Below are positions 13,301-24,297 of a stretch of 64,000 nt of DNA, piece by piece; positions within the stretch are counted from its first letter, which is position 1; each line of letters begins with the position of its first letter. Position numbers and translations under genes: made by a program. The notes below the pieces were generated by a model, which saw only the letters and a program-made list of their open reading frames with translations, made no database searches and had not been told where the DNA came from. The DNA is from Apostichopus japonicus (taxonomy: Eukaryota; Echinodermata; Holothuroidea; Aspidochirotida; Stichopodidae): NCBI RefSeq assembly GCF_037975245.1, contig NC_092577.1, positions 13,319,513 through 13,383,512 on the forward strand, read 5' to 3'.

Positions 13301-13970
13301 AATTTATATTAGTCGAACGACCATGCAAATTGGTCTGCAACTAACGAATTGGTAATGACTAGCTAACTCTAGTCACTGTGACTAGATTTTTGCCATTCGT
13401 GACTAACTAATGTTTACAGTGTGGATGTCGGCAGAAAATATAATAATTATGTAGCAGTCGATTCGGAAAACAAAGAGCCTCTGTCCGACAACTAGTCTGT
13501 TACAAGTAATGTTTTGTTTCTATGTAACATCTTTTTTAAATTGATAGATATATAACAACGGTCGTGCAGTGTTAAAACATTCTTTTGAACACCCGATGAT
13601 CATTGCTTTATGAGTTAAAACTGAGTATAGGTGGGTACCCGCTCATCATTTAAAACTGAAGTGTGTTACAATTCTTAACATGTGTTACATTAATGACCAC
13701 TTGCTACTGAGGACTTACAAATAGAAAATACTAAACACACGATCCTATGCATAAAAATTGAGTAGACTAACCAACCAAACTACTATTAGGTTTCCCCTAT
13801 AATTTCGTCCACATTTTAATAAAGTGGATTACGCTTTACCGCAAAACGCTTGAAATCTGCAATTTGAACAATAGGTTTACTTACTAGTCAAACATAAGAC
13901 AGTTGTTTAGAATCCTAACCAGTCAGTAGTTGAAACAGCCTTTGGGTTTGTCACTAATATTTCCATAATA

Positions 13971-14325
13971 GCATCTGCTGACAGGTCTATCAAGTGTTAC
14001 GGTGTTATAACACACTTCAGTTTGTACTGATTAATGTTTGTCTCTTATTCACAGTACAAACTGATCAAGTCATGTTCATTGGGTACACAGTAGCATTGCT
14101 GACAGGTCTAACATGTGTTACGGTGTTATAACACGCTTCAGTTAATACTGATTAACGGTTGTCACTTATTCACAGTACAAACTGATCAAGCCATGTACAT
14201 TGGGTGTACAATAGCATCTGCTGACAGGTCTAACACTTGGTACGTGTTATAACACACTTCAGTTTATACTGATTAACGGTTGTCTCTTATTCACAGTACA
14301 AACTGATCAAGTCATATACATTGGG
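13971..14325 (+). repeat. Three-copy tandem repeat, 121-122 bp unit
   Basis: Units start at 13971, 14093 and 14214 with GCAT(C)TGCTGACAGGTCT. Each contains the palindrome GTGTTATAACAC (slightly varied) and an inverted pair TCAGTTTGTACTGAT / CAGTACAAACTGATCA that could form a 12-bp stem. Each unit ends near CATTGGG. The low divergence suggests recent expansion. No coding frame runs through it. Confidence 0.9.
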
Positions 14326-14452
14326 CGTTTGGAATGAAATAATGGCAAAGCATCTCATGAACATTAACAAATTTTGAACTCATAAAGTTGGAAAGGATAT
14401 TAGACGGTATTTAAAATAAATGTTTTTTATTTTTTACTTTTCTCTCGTTTTC

Positions 14453-14479
14453 TTATCTGGTGATATTATCACCAGATAA
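14453..14479. repeat. Short perfect inverted repeat
   Basis: The 12-bp arms TTATCTGGTGAT and ATCACCAGATAA flank a 3-nt loop. There are no T-run or genic features to suggest a terminator. Confidence 0.75.
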
Positions 14480-15814
14480 CAATGTTACGTTGAATAATAG
14501 CTTTGCAACATATTCCTGACAGGCGGAGGATGGCTTAGCTGTATACTGACTGACTCGAAACCATTGCGCCGCTTGGTCCAAGGCGTCAAACTTAAATGCA
14601 CCATCAGGTCCAGGTGCCAAATGCGCATATATCCCCTTTTAGTCACCAAAAGGTTTCTAGCTTTGCTCAAGGCCACGGATCTGCCGCTCGTTTAAGTACC
14701 ACAGCGGCGCCGTTTATTGTTACAAGGTTGGGGATGCTACTAATGAGCCAACCCATTAATTGTCACGTCATTAGTATGTACCCTCCCAAAACATTCACCT
14801 ACCCACCTCCCACTCCCACAACACCCCGCAAATTTGCGTGAATTTTTTTCTGTGTTATGTCAAATCTACATTCAAATAGAATTTGATATCGTTTAATTTA
14901 ATTTATTTTTTTAAATTTTACTGTCACCTTTTAATGCATCTGGCAACATTTATATTTAGTGATGCCATCATAGCAATTAAACTGAAGAAAGTCTGTATCG
15001 TTATAAAGTATGCACAAATCGCATAAACGCTAAGAAAAAAGTATTTAATATTACTGTCTGCAACAGGGATAAACCCTAATAACACAGACCCTCTTTGTTA
15101 AACTTTTAAACGAAAGACTGATCTTACTTTCTTTCATTCACTTACCCCATCTCCCCTTCCCTTCCTTATAACCCCCTCCCCCCCCCCCCCTATGTACACC
15201 CTTTATAATTTGTATTTCTTTTCTTTATCGGTTGTTTAATGCTGGATAACTTTCTTTCTTTTTAGTATCTTTTTCTTTCTTAAATCTTAATATGTATTCT
15301 TTTTGCTTTTACTTTTCGAGTACGACCACAAATTTTGGTGAAGAAATGTTTAACCTTCAACTCTAAGAAGAGCAAAGAAAGGTCGTTCCTATAAGTTGTC
15401 TTACAAGTTTCCATGCAATTTATTGTTCCAAGTCTTACAAAGTGATCTGATAGGTCTTTTTTTTTACAATTTATTGTTATATTAAATAAACTATATCGAT
15501 GCATTGTATATCGATTAGTCAAGGTCTCGTTATCGATGACGGATTTGATGCGTGGGTGAGGAAAATTTGACTATAATTTCATAGTTATCATTTTCCTTAC
15601 CCAATCTCAAAGAATTCCTTTAATTTTACAGCCGATGGCTAATGACGTAATGACTTCGTAAAGTTTAATGGGATCACAGCCTAAACAAGAGCCCGGAAGT
15701 GACGCTGTATATGATGTGATATCGGAAATGGGACGATATATACTTTTAAGATTTCTTCGACTTGTTTTGATTTAATTTCTTATTTTTTATACTTCACTTT
15801 CCAGGTTTTTCAAG

Positions 15815-16270
15815 ATGAAGCGTCACAACGTTATAACACACTTGTTACTATTATTGAACGCCACTAACGTCGCATCAAGCATATTAGATGTCTGTCACAC
15901 TTGCAGATCACCATGGTTACATTTTGACAACAATTGTTACCTTTTCGTCGATATTCCATCCAATTTTACCGAAGCGGAGTTATTTTGTCAGGAGATGTCC
16001 GACTGCGACCGACCAAGTCATCTGGCGTCGATACACAGCGTCGAGGAGCATACATTTATCGTAGAGACGATGATTAAGTTGTGGCGTAACGACACTGCGG
16101 ATCTACAAGCCTGGATAGGCCGGAGTCAGCCAGGAACTTTGACACCTGCAGCCTGGACAGATGAAACGTCAACCGGGTATGACCTCACCTACCCATCGAA
16201 TGTGGACTCCATTAGTACATGGTTTCATACCTATTGTTACCAAGACTTGCGTTTCGTTTGCAAAAAGTAA
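15815..16270 (+). CDS. Secreted C-type lectin-like domain protein
   Basis: A 151-residue single-exon frame from ATG to stop. Residues 1 to about 22 are a typical signal peptide with a LLLLL core, so the product is probably secreted. From C27 the chain follows the C-type lectin fold: CHTC, then WLHFDNNCYLF (34-44), a helix segment EAELFCQEM, the LASIHSVEEHTF block (70-81), AWIG (99-102), and C141 and C149 closing with RFVCKK. The N-terminal CxxC plus the conserved pair is the layout of long-form domains. Potential N-glycosylation sites are N50 and N92. The region between WIG and the last cysteines is short: no EPN or QPD motif and no WND are present, so calcium-dependent sugar binding is unlikely. 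A pyrimidine tract ending CAG just upstream suggests a 5'UTR exon further left. Family assignment is confident; ligand and role (immunity, venom-like or matrix) are unknown. Confidence 0.85.
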   Translation: MKRHNVITHLLLLLNATNVASSILDVCHTCRSPWLHFDNNCYLFVDIPSNFTEAELFCQEMSDCDRPSHLASIHSVEEHTFIVETMIKLWRNDTADLQAWIGRSQPGTLTPAAWTDETSTGYDLTYPSNVDSISTWFHTYCYQDLRFVCKK

Positions 16271-19200
16271 CTTTTAATCAAACTCTGTCTGGAAAGTAAA
16301 ATCGATTGAATCGATGATTCTACGACAGTAATAACGGAACAAAACAATCATCATAATAATAATTACGACATACCGGTGATATTATTTGTGACAGTTCTGT
16401 CAGGCTTGTTGGACAAAAAGAAAATCAATAACTAGTACAACAGTTAGACAGACATTTTTTTCAATTTTTTATTACGCATGTAAACGTTTTAAGGAGTTGT
16501 GTCGAGTCGCTTTTAATAACAGAGAAATGGCATACTGCTCTTTGTCATGTATCATGCTCCCTCACACGGCATACATAAATCCGTGAATTCGTCGTGTGCA
16601 GAAATGAAACATCTATCAAAAGAAATTCCATCAACAGCATCATCGGTTTAGGTATTATTTTAAAGGGTATTGTTCAGTCACGCTATCCGTCCCAGATTTG
16701 GGTAATATTAGCCTTACAAAATGTTACACGTTTCCGTCGGCGTCACCCCCCAACCCACCCCTTCTAGATCCCCCACTGGGGCTTAGAAATACATTCCAAT
16801 GAGACTGAATTCCTCTCTGGAATGTATTTCTTTGTTTAAATTAAAAAATAGCTACAAGAGAACTATCTGAGAGCAATGCAGTTTCCTGTCTGGAATACAT
16901 TCCACAGAAGTTAAATTCCTCTTGTTTATATGTGGTTTATGTTTTAAGTAACTAAGGGAGAACCACAATTATCTCAAAATCACCCACAAGTTGTAGGTGA
17001 TTCTCCCCCTGGACCCCCACAAAGGCTTTGATATAAATTCCATAGAAATTCAATTTCTCTCTCACCCAAATATGTTGTGCTTTAAACTCCCTACACGAGA
17101 GAACAAGAAATATCTGAAAACTCTTTGAGCTTGAGCTAGGTACGTGAAAGTACTCTTTGAATTCGGAAATGTATTTTCGCGCTGCAAACTTGCTACAAAG
17201 GCGAACAGGAACTATCTAATAGTGCTATAGCTTCTGGTGGCCCTGACCTCCCGAACAATAGCAGTGTCCAGTTGTAACTATATTCAGCAAGAGTTTATTT
17301 TCGTTGTTGTGTTAACCACTGCAGTTGATCGCAAAAAAAAAGTCAAGTCGGTCTTGAATCGATCAACATTCATCTTGAGAAAATGGTGAATGTCAAAATA
17401 TTGAGTTGAACGCAAAAATTAAATTTTCAGCAATTCAAATGTATTTCACCGATGAAGCGTGGCGTGTGGATGGATGGTAGGAAGTATTCCCCTAGCACCT
17501 GATATTTGCCCGTTATATGCACTTTATACTGGTGCGCTTTTTCACTTCAAAACTGTTTTGTTTTCCTACTATAGCCCCAGTCCCCACCCAACCCCCACCC
17601 CCACTCCACAGACACACTTTGGGAATTTCTGATGCCGCCACTAATCATTTTGCTTCCCCTTCTAGGGACTTGGCATCAGGGGCGGACTAGTGGTTATCTG
17701 GACCCTCCGGCAAGGACAGTTGTTACGTCCCTCCCCGTCAGCGAAATAGTCCAGCGATAATGTATTTTCTTATTTTTATATCACTAGCAATTAGATGTTA
17801 AAACGATACTGATCTAAATTCTGTCTGCGTGGAGAAATTCCCCATACATAGGTGGCACAAGTACCGACAAAAGTTTTTTTTTTTTATAAAAGACTTAAAA
17901 AAAACATGGAACTCCCTCCCGATACCTATCATAATGTGAATTCCAAAGAAATCTTGTCCTCCGCTGCAGAGGAATCCAGATTGTCATATCCTGTACTCTA
18001 GAGATGCCAAATTGAAACAAAATGCTCACCGAAACCTCAACCATGGTTGAGCTTGGGTGAATATGGACTGTAGTTGTTGTCCACTAATTTTGCCGCTCAG
18101 GGTTGCGCAACTCTCCCAATCCCCATATACCAGGCAAAAGCGTTTTATTTTTGACGGTTTATAGGTTATTTCTTTCATTGTAAACCGGTTTGTTCTCTGC
18201 ACGGTTTACCGGTTATTGAAAATGAGTTGTGTACCCTTTTATGGACCTCTTTTGTAGACGCCCACCAACTGCTTATTCATCTGAGCTAATAAAAAAAGCA
18301 GGCATACTGATAGCTTTTCCACATTAAACTGCTAACTATCATCTTAAAATTAGAAAACTACCTGTTTTTATGTTTGTTTGTTGTAATTATTCTCTATTTA
18401 ATGTGACAATATTATACAAAATAACAGTTTTTAAGGATACTTTGTAAATAACTTGCAAACCCTGCATGTTATGTACGGTTGTCTCATGGTGTTGTCTGTG
18501 CACACAGGGATTCAGTGTGAACGTGTTTTCTTCTCCTATTATTTTTATCATTAGTATTATGATTATTCTGCACCCTTTTTAACTTGCAATCATTACCTTT
18601 TGTATTGCTGCTTCCGAAATGCAATAGGTGAAGCAAACGTAGGCCATTTTTCATTGATATAATATTTCAAGCTGCACACCGTATTGATTGTGTTCGCCGC
18701 TTCAAGGCAGACTTTCATTGGAAACGTATCGACAAATGCTGCTCCTCTATAGCTGGTACTAATGGTATCGGTCAGTCAAGCTTTCGTACTATAGTCTAAG
18801 GCAATTGCCAATACATTTCTTCTCAGCGAAAACATTATAGCTGTTTACTTTTAACGTTTTGTTGTTGAAGCATTATTTGGAAGGTTATAACCAAATTTAA
18901 AAGAAAACATGTTTTGGCAAGTTGCTTTTGACCATGTTGGTATGGAAGCGCATAGTTGCCGTCAACAAACCAAACAAAGCCATTTCAAACTGCAAAAAAA
19001 AAAAAGTGTTGTATTTTTGACACAGGTGATCACAAAATTAAAGACCCATGGTTACAAATAAAACGTTAAGAAATAAAAAAAGGGCAATAAAGTTTTTGAA
19101 AATGGAATTGATAACTTTTTATTGCATTTAATTTAGAAATGAAAGTAAACAGCGGCGTTACGCCATTGGGATAAGAAGCGGAAACCACGGGCCTGAAAAA

Positions 19201-20496
19201 TAAAAGTTACACAACACTATATTGCGTTGAACAATGACAGGTTCAATATCATCCAGATTATGTTAATACCTTTAGTGTGGTTATAAAGTATATAAAGCAC
19301 AATATGTAAAGCAAATATGCTATATAATAAATAAATATATAATAAAATACTATATTAAAACATTAAGATAATAATTCTCGACCTCTTTCCCATTTTGTCA
19401 GTCTCTTATTTTACTGTCTAAATGATCGGCATACTTCTTGTATGATTGATTCTAATGCTCACTCTTGGGACCCCATCTGATCATTGGCCCGGGTCACCAA
19501 GAAAATCATTATAAACCGCTACTAGTGAAACAACGGTCAATTACAAAAATAACAGATATTATAATTGTGATGGCTCTTATAAGTTTCCCTCATTTTATTT
19601 CGTCCTTCTTTGAAAGTTGTCATTTCATGCCTGAGTCAGTTAATTCCTAATACCTAATGAAGATTATGTTTCTCCTTGACCAGCAATGGGAATAATTGAA
19701 CGTCTAGTACACGGGGACCGACTCATCATGCAGCTGATCTGGGAGCGTCCCAACCCACCCCACCCCACCCCTTCCATCCCGGGTGTAATGCAATTGTTTT
19801 TGTTCATAAATATACTTTTGGAATTTCGTGAGAGTTTGAAAAGGGAGGGCGTTATACCTCCTTCCACGGTTCCACTGATAGAGATGGTACATTGTCTTAG
19901 CTAGAATATTACAGGCTCAGAGTGGGTGTGTTTGACACACTGATATCATAATTTATGGGAGGATTCCCCTCTCCCTACGTCCTAGAAAAACATGTGGAAC
20001 TAAAATTATATAAAAACATAGTTTTGATCAAACACATGTAAGGATTTTCTATCAAAAACATGGTGTAAAGTACACAAGTAATTGCAAGTTTTGCGCGCTA
20101 TAGTATTGCTGACTTTTTACCTAATGAATGTTTAATTAATACTAAATATGCCTACTTTACTTTGGTAGTTCGTTTGTTTTACATCGATACAACCAAAGAA
20201 ATACTTTAAAAAATACTATGTTATAACAAGGGAATGACATGATTAACTTGCTACTATAGGTTTCAAAAAAATGATTATATTAAAAATTGAAACTGTCATA
20301 GTTCTTTTTTTTTTTTTAAGGCAAAATAAAAATGATTTTTATCTCTCATCTCAGATGACATTTGTCCAAATTAATCTTCAAGTACTTAGTAAATATGTAC
20401 ATATGTGTGTACATGCCTTATCCTATATCTTATTCTTCCTTTACCCCATGCTGATCTCGTTTTGTTTTACCTGATGTATACAAATTATTGATGTGT
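16271..20496. other. Intergenic, weak degenerate repeats
   Basis: No gene is supported. Between about 16790 and 17110 a degenerate unit (CATTCCA..GA..T.AATTCCTCT) recurs roughly every 110-130 bp, suggesting an old tandem array. Around 17690 a CAGGGGCGGACTAG string resembles the left end of hAT-like short elements, with no matching right end found. Confidence 0.45.
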
Positions 20497-20806
20497 GTCA
20501 GTGGCGTAGCCAGAGAGGAGCCGGGGGCAATGCTCCCCCCCCCCAAAAAAAATGCTTTGTGCTACAGTCTTGCCCCCCCCACCCAAATCAAATCCAGTGA
20601 TATAATCAAAATACTTCTTTTGTACATTTTTTCGAGTTCTAATCACAAGTATTTATACCACAGGGCTCATGTTCATACTTCATATATAGCAGGGGCGGAT
20701 CCAGGGGGGCCCGGGGGGCCCGGACCCCCCCTTTTTGAAAATCCTAATTTTTTTTTTTTTTTTTAAATTTTTTACCGCGCTCGAGGGAAAGTGCCCCATG
20801 CGTGAT
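20497..20806. mobile_element. Fragments of hAT-like short elements
   Basis: Two left-end signatures occur: CAGTGGCGTAGCCAG at 20497 and CAGGGGCGGATCCAG at 20691. Both are followed by G/C homopolymers. Their right ends cannot be paired securely because later insertions overlap. They are recorded as partial elements. Confidence 0.5.
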
Positions 20807-22142
20807 CAGTGGCGTAGCTACGGGGGGCCTGAAATTGCAGACATGAGATCCATATTTTCAGGCTAGGTACATGCTGCTTAGAATACTCGGGAAGTGCCGT
20901 TTCCGGCCATCTGGGGGGTTTGTAAAGCCAAAAATTTTCTTGTACGCTCCGCGCCAACCAATGATGGCGCTCCGCTTAGATATTCTTACGTTCAGGCGCG
21001 GCTGGACCAGTCAGACCCCCCCCCCTGTCACAAATCCTGCATCCGCCCCTGATATGTCATTGAATATTCCACAAAACAACTTTTTATGTCCACGAAACTG
21101 TCGAAACATGATTTTCACTACTGGTAGAGATATAAAATATTGGGAATTCTGAATTTCCTGCAAACATGCGGCTGTGCCTGTTCAATACTCACTACTGTAT
21201 CGCCTTAAAAAATGATGAGTGGAAATAGTTTCTCCAGGACCGTATCGTATCGTGGGTATCGAGTGCGTCTGATATACGAACGTACGTAGTACGTACGTAC
21301 GTACGTCTATGATGATATGCACTGTACTGTACTGATAAAAACATAGGTGAATTTCACTCCATGGGAGTGATCACTGAGCACATTCCGGTATAAGAGTGAA
21401 TTTCCACTCCATTTGAGTAAATCTTAACTCCTAATAGAGTTATATTCACTCATATTAGGAGTGAGGGTTAACTCCAATAGAGTTAAATTTTACTCTTAAT
21501 TTGAAGTGCGCCGAGTGATCACTCCAATGGAATGAAATCCACTCATTTGTTTTTAGAGTGTTGCTAGATATATGATGAAGAAATTTACATACCAATACAT
21601 GTTATCGGTCATCGATTGGCACAAAAAGCCAGATTCTGATGACAGCTGCCTCAAGAAACCCAATAAATGGCCTAATAAGCACCGAGCCATCAATGTGGAC
21701 CATTACCGAAACATCGATGCGTGTTAGTCTTCCACCCCCTTCCTCTAATGCTATTTAAGTCCACATGTGGGCATATCCTGCAAATCTACCGGTAGCCCAC
21801 AGGGGTTTGAGTTGGGAGAAAGGCCTTGACAGCTTGAAACGACAAATGATGCCAACTTCCCTCAAGTTAAAAGTCTGGCTGAGTTGGCGAGGCCAGTCAG
21901 CATGAAAGAGAAAAAACTTTTTTTGCATTTCTGTCACCAAAGTTGCACATCTTTTTGGTTGCTATTTTGCCTCACAGGTGCCATCTCCTGCGATCTGGGG
22001 GGTGCTGAAATCTCAAATTTTCTCTGTACGCTCCGCGCCAACCAAGGTGGCGCTCCGCTTAGATAGTAAACTCCGCCCCCCCACAAGAAAGAACAGCCCC
22101 CATGGCCCCCCCCCCACTCAAAAAATCCTAGCTACGCCACTG
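20807..22142. mobile_element. hAT-like composite element (CAGTGGCGTAGCTA ends)
   Basis: The ends are CAGTGGCGTAGCTACGG at 20807 and, inverted, CAGTGGCGTAGCTAGG ending at 22142. The flanks TGCGTGAT (20799-20806) and TGCGTGAA (22143-22150) match at 7 of 8 bases, as expected for an aged 8-bp duplication. It contains two copies of the TGTACGCTCCGCGCCAACC segment (near 20940 and 22030) and a separate small inverted-repeat element (21331-21560). No transposase frame is present. The composite structure suggests nested insertions. Confidence 0.6.
21331..21560. mobile_element. MITE-like element with ACTCC/GGAGT inverted arrays
   Basis: The ends are imperfectly inverted: ACTGATAAAAACATAGGTGA on the left against CACTCTAAAAACAAATGAGT from the right on the other strand, both continuing to TTTCA(C/T)TCCAT.GGAGTGATCACT. 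The interior repeats ACTC-type motifs in both orientations. At 230 bp without coding it fits a miniature inverted-repeat transposable element. Confidence 0.65.
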
Positions 22143-22494
22143 TGCGTGAAATTTTTTGTAAAATAAATTTGCAAAAAGAGTACACCATCATTCTGATAAA
22201 GTGAAGGTGAGAGGGGCACTCTGACTGCATCAATAGTCTCCATCTGGAAGGGGGCATCCAAGATGAAATGGCCTGGAGTAGCCTGGTAAAAAGTAATTTG
22301 CATCACCACCTACTCCCCAAAGACGTAAATCCCAGCTCATTGCTCGAAATTCCCAAATTAATATATGCCCGGCAAACCATGAATACATGATTTATTGGAA
22401 ATAAATTTTACTCCAAACTTTCACGAAAAGTAGCACCAGATTGCACCGAGGACCTCCATATTTTGTGAAATTTTCCCAAAGGGGAGGGGGGCAC

Positions 22495-22582
22495 CCACTC
22501 CCCTTAGACCCCTCCCCCAGGACGACGATTAGGCATTTCCCATCTGGGCCCCCCCTTCGGCGAAATCCTGGATCCGCCACTG
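22495..22582. mobile_element. Right end of a hAT-like short element
   Basis: A G/C-homopolymer stretch ends in AAATCCTGGATCCGCCACTG, the complement of the common CAGTGGCGGATCCAGG terminus. No left end with a matching flank was located. Confidence 0.45.
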
Positions 22583-22779
22583 TATAGAACTTGGTAATCA
22601 GACCGAGATATTACACATTTTGGGTCTTCATCATACCCACATACGGAGACCGTTGATCAATATCGTCCTACAGAATAAGTGAAATAGTGTCATGTTCCAC
22701 TGAAAACCATTGGATGTGTATTTGTGCAGACGAGGTGCCCATTAATACATATATTTCACAAACTCTGCTGCCAGGCTGA

Positions 22780-23245
22780 TCACTTGCACTAGCCCTGTCT
22801 CTCACATCACCCCCATACTTCATGACCTTCATTGGCTACCTGTCAAACTGCATATTGATTGAAAGGTACTCCTGTTAACCATTAAACAATATATTGCGCC
22901 ACACTATACTTGGGTGAACTTGTTCAAAGTTATACCCCAACTCGCCGTCTGCGCTCTAGCACCCAATCATTGCTCTATATGCACCCTGTGTCCACTAAAT
23001 CTTATGGCGAGCGATCTTTCCAGTACTCCTCAATCCTCCTTTGGAATAAACTCCCACTCAACATAAAGAATGTCGTGTCTGTGGAAATGTTCAAAACTGT
23101 TTTGAAGACACACCTGTTTTCATTGTTATATAATTGTTATGTTTACTCTTATTGTATATTGTGTACATATCTTAAACTTTCTTTTTAACAGCGCGGGGGA
23201 CTTTATTGTAGGTTGCGCTATATAAGAACTGTTTATTATTATTAT
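22780..23245 (+). pseudogene. 3' end of an L2/CR1-type LINE (reverse transcriptase C-terminus)
   Basis: The + strand reads as the tail of LINE reverse transcriptases: SAARLITCT..SHITPILHDLHWLP (from about 22765, with a stop and frame changes). It continues in another frame as TPTRRLRSSTQSLLY, YGERSFQYSSILLWNKLPL and FKTVLKTHLF (22930-23120). The end GTTGCGCTATATAAGAAC followed by TTATTATTATT is the usual 3' terminus of these elements. It is truncated at its 5' side and broken by stops. It ends about 220 bp before the transporter's first exon. Confidence 0.85.
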
Positions 23246-23461
23246 TTTTAAAAGGAAAGAGCGCCGCCGTATTTTCAAAGCCGACCGTTCCCCAAATAGT
23301 GTTGTCATATTAGCTGTGCATGTTATTTCCTCAAATCAAACAGCACGCGTTGTTTGGTAGCATCTGAGAAATATATATACACCGCATTTGAAACAGCGTA
23401 ACATAAGTGAGATGCTCTTTACCTGAACTTTATTATTTGCTACTAAAATTAAATTGTGAAA

Positions 23462-23654
23462 ATGAAGAGTAAAGGAGTCATCAATTGTCGTTCCTCTGGT
23501 GTCTTCTTGGCTGGTTTCGTGATGGTATTTCTCTTCACGGGTTCATTTAAAGCGAATGGTGTTCTTTATTGGGATAGCGTGTTAGAATACCAAACATCTA
23601 ACTTTCTAGCCGGCAGCACCTACGTGTTGCAAGCATCTGTTGCATTCACAATTG
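23462..23654 (+). CDS. SLC16 (monocarboxylate transporter)-like MFS protein, exon 1 of 4
   Basis: This exon encodes residues 1-64 and starts at the ATG at 23462 (a GTG two codons upstream is not a plausible start). It ends in CAATTG|GTAAGT, phase 1. The GFVMVFLFTGSFKANGVLY segment is transmembrane helix 1 of the MCT fold, where family members have a GxFKAFGVFF-like run. NFLAGSTYVLQASVAFTI begins helix 2. All four exons (23462-23654, 49347-49490, 50926-51759, 54348-54523) join in phase 1 without a stop to give 448 residues, normal for MCTs. The predicted protein has 12 membrane helices and would sit in the plasma membrane. Family members move monocarboxylates, thyroid hormone, creatine or other organic anions, usually with protons; the substrate here cannot be told. 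Confident as a family member. Confidence 0.85.
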
Positions 23655-23989
23655 GTAAGTTTTACCCTTGTTCATAATTGGGCTTTTCCCTCACTTTGTT
23701 TCAACTAAAGTACACATTGGTGCAACCTGTCGGACCTCAGAACTTTGGTCCAATGACACAAACTATTTTATAGTTTTATTGAATGTCATAGAGCATTTTC
23801 GGATATCTTTTTATCAGCTTAATTACTTGATTTAAAAATTGGATCTATATTGCTGTTTATTCCTCTGTAAATGGAAGGTCAAATATACCCCCGCTTGACT
23901 TTATCAAAAAGTGTCCAAGTATATATCGATATTTCGCCCATTTCACGTGTTTGATATGGTGCTATACGCAGTTATGTCCCTTACCGAAA

Positions 23990-24297
23990 TCCCAGATCTG
24001 GGCCAGATATAAAAATCCAGATATGGCCCAGATCTGGAATTTCAATCTGGGCTAGATCTGCTCCAGATCTGGAATTTATATCTGGCTAGATAAAAAATTT
24101 GGCAGATATAACTTGATATAAAATAAAGTTTTATATGGCCCATATAAAATTTGATCTGGTTAAATTTTATTGCATCCATATCTGGGCCAGATAAAATGTT
24201 ATCTGGTTGATATAAAAAATTCCAGATTAACTTTTATATGGCCCATATAAAATGTTATATGGTTGAAAATATCGTTCGGACGTCCGAACGATATTTT
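23990..24297. repeat. Palindromic ATCTGG/CCAGAT array with a 32-bp perfect palindrome
   Basis: From about 23990 to 24265 the motif ATCTGG and its complement recur in both orientations, often fused as ATCTGGGCCAGAT, with ATATGGCCCATATAAAA variants. The array is followed immediately by a perfect 32-bp palindrome (24266-24297, half AAAATATCGTTCGGAC). It resembles the palindromic arms of the elements at 36182 and 43150. Outer ends were not defined. Confidence 0.75.

Larger units (their letters stand above)
7890..13421. mobile_element. Large eroded DNA transposon with TTAGTCA-rich inverted ends
   Basis: The left end reads CACTGTAAACAATAGTTAGT. The right end, on the other strand, reads CACTGTAAACATTAGTTAGT. 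Both ends continue as arrays of the short inverted motifs TTAGTC/GACTAA (left to about 8160, right from about 13285). The element is about 5.5 kb and AT-rich. No intact transposase is visible on either strand. Internal sequence at 10078-10385 is homologous to a segment inside the CTTAAG element at 36182, which suggests a shared coding ancestor. A tRNA-derived SINE (9740-9963) appears to be nested in it. No clear target duplication was found, so the superfamily is undetermined; the CACTG start is compatible with, but not proof of, CACTA-type elements. Confidence 0.65.
13422..15814. other. Intergenic, no gene supported
   Basis: Apart from the tandem repeat (13971-14325) and a small hairpin (14453-14479), nothing coding or RNA-like was recognised. 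A C-homopolymer occurs near 15177-15190. The bases just before the lectin start contain a pyrimidine tract ending CTTTCCAG (to about 15803), which may be the acceptor of a 5'UTR intron. Confidence 0.5.

Noticed and set aside
14520-14590. tRNA-like A-box on the minus strand (GGCGCAATGG)
   Set aside because: No B-box at a suitable distance and no cloverleaf.
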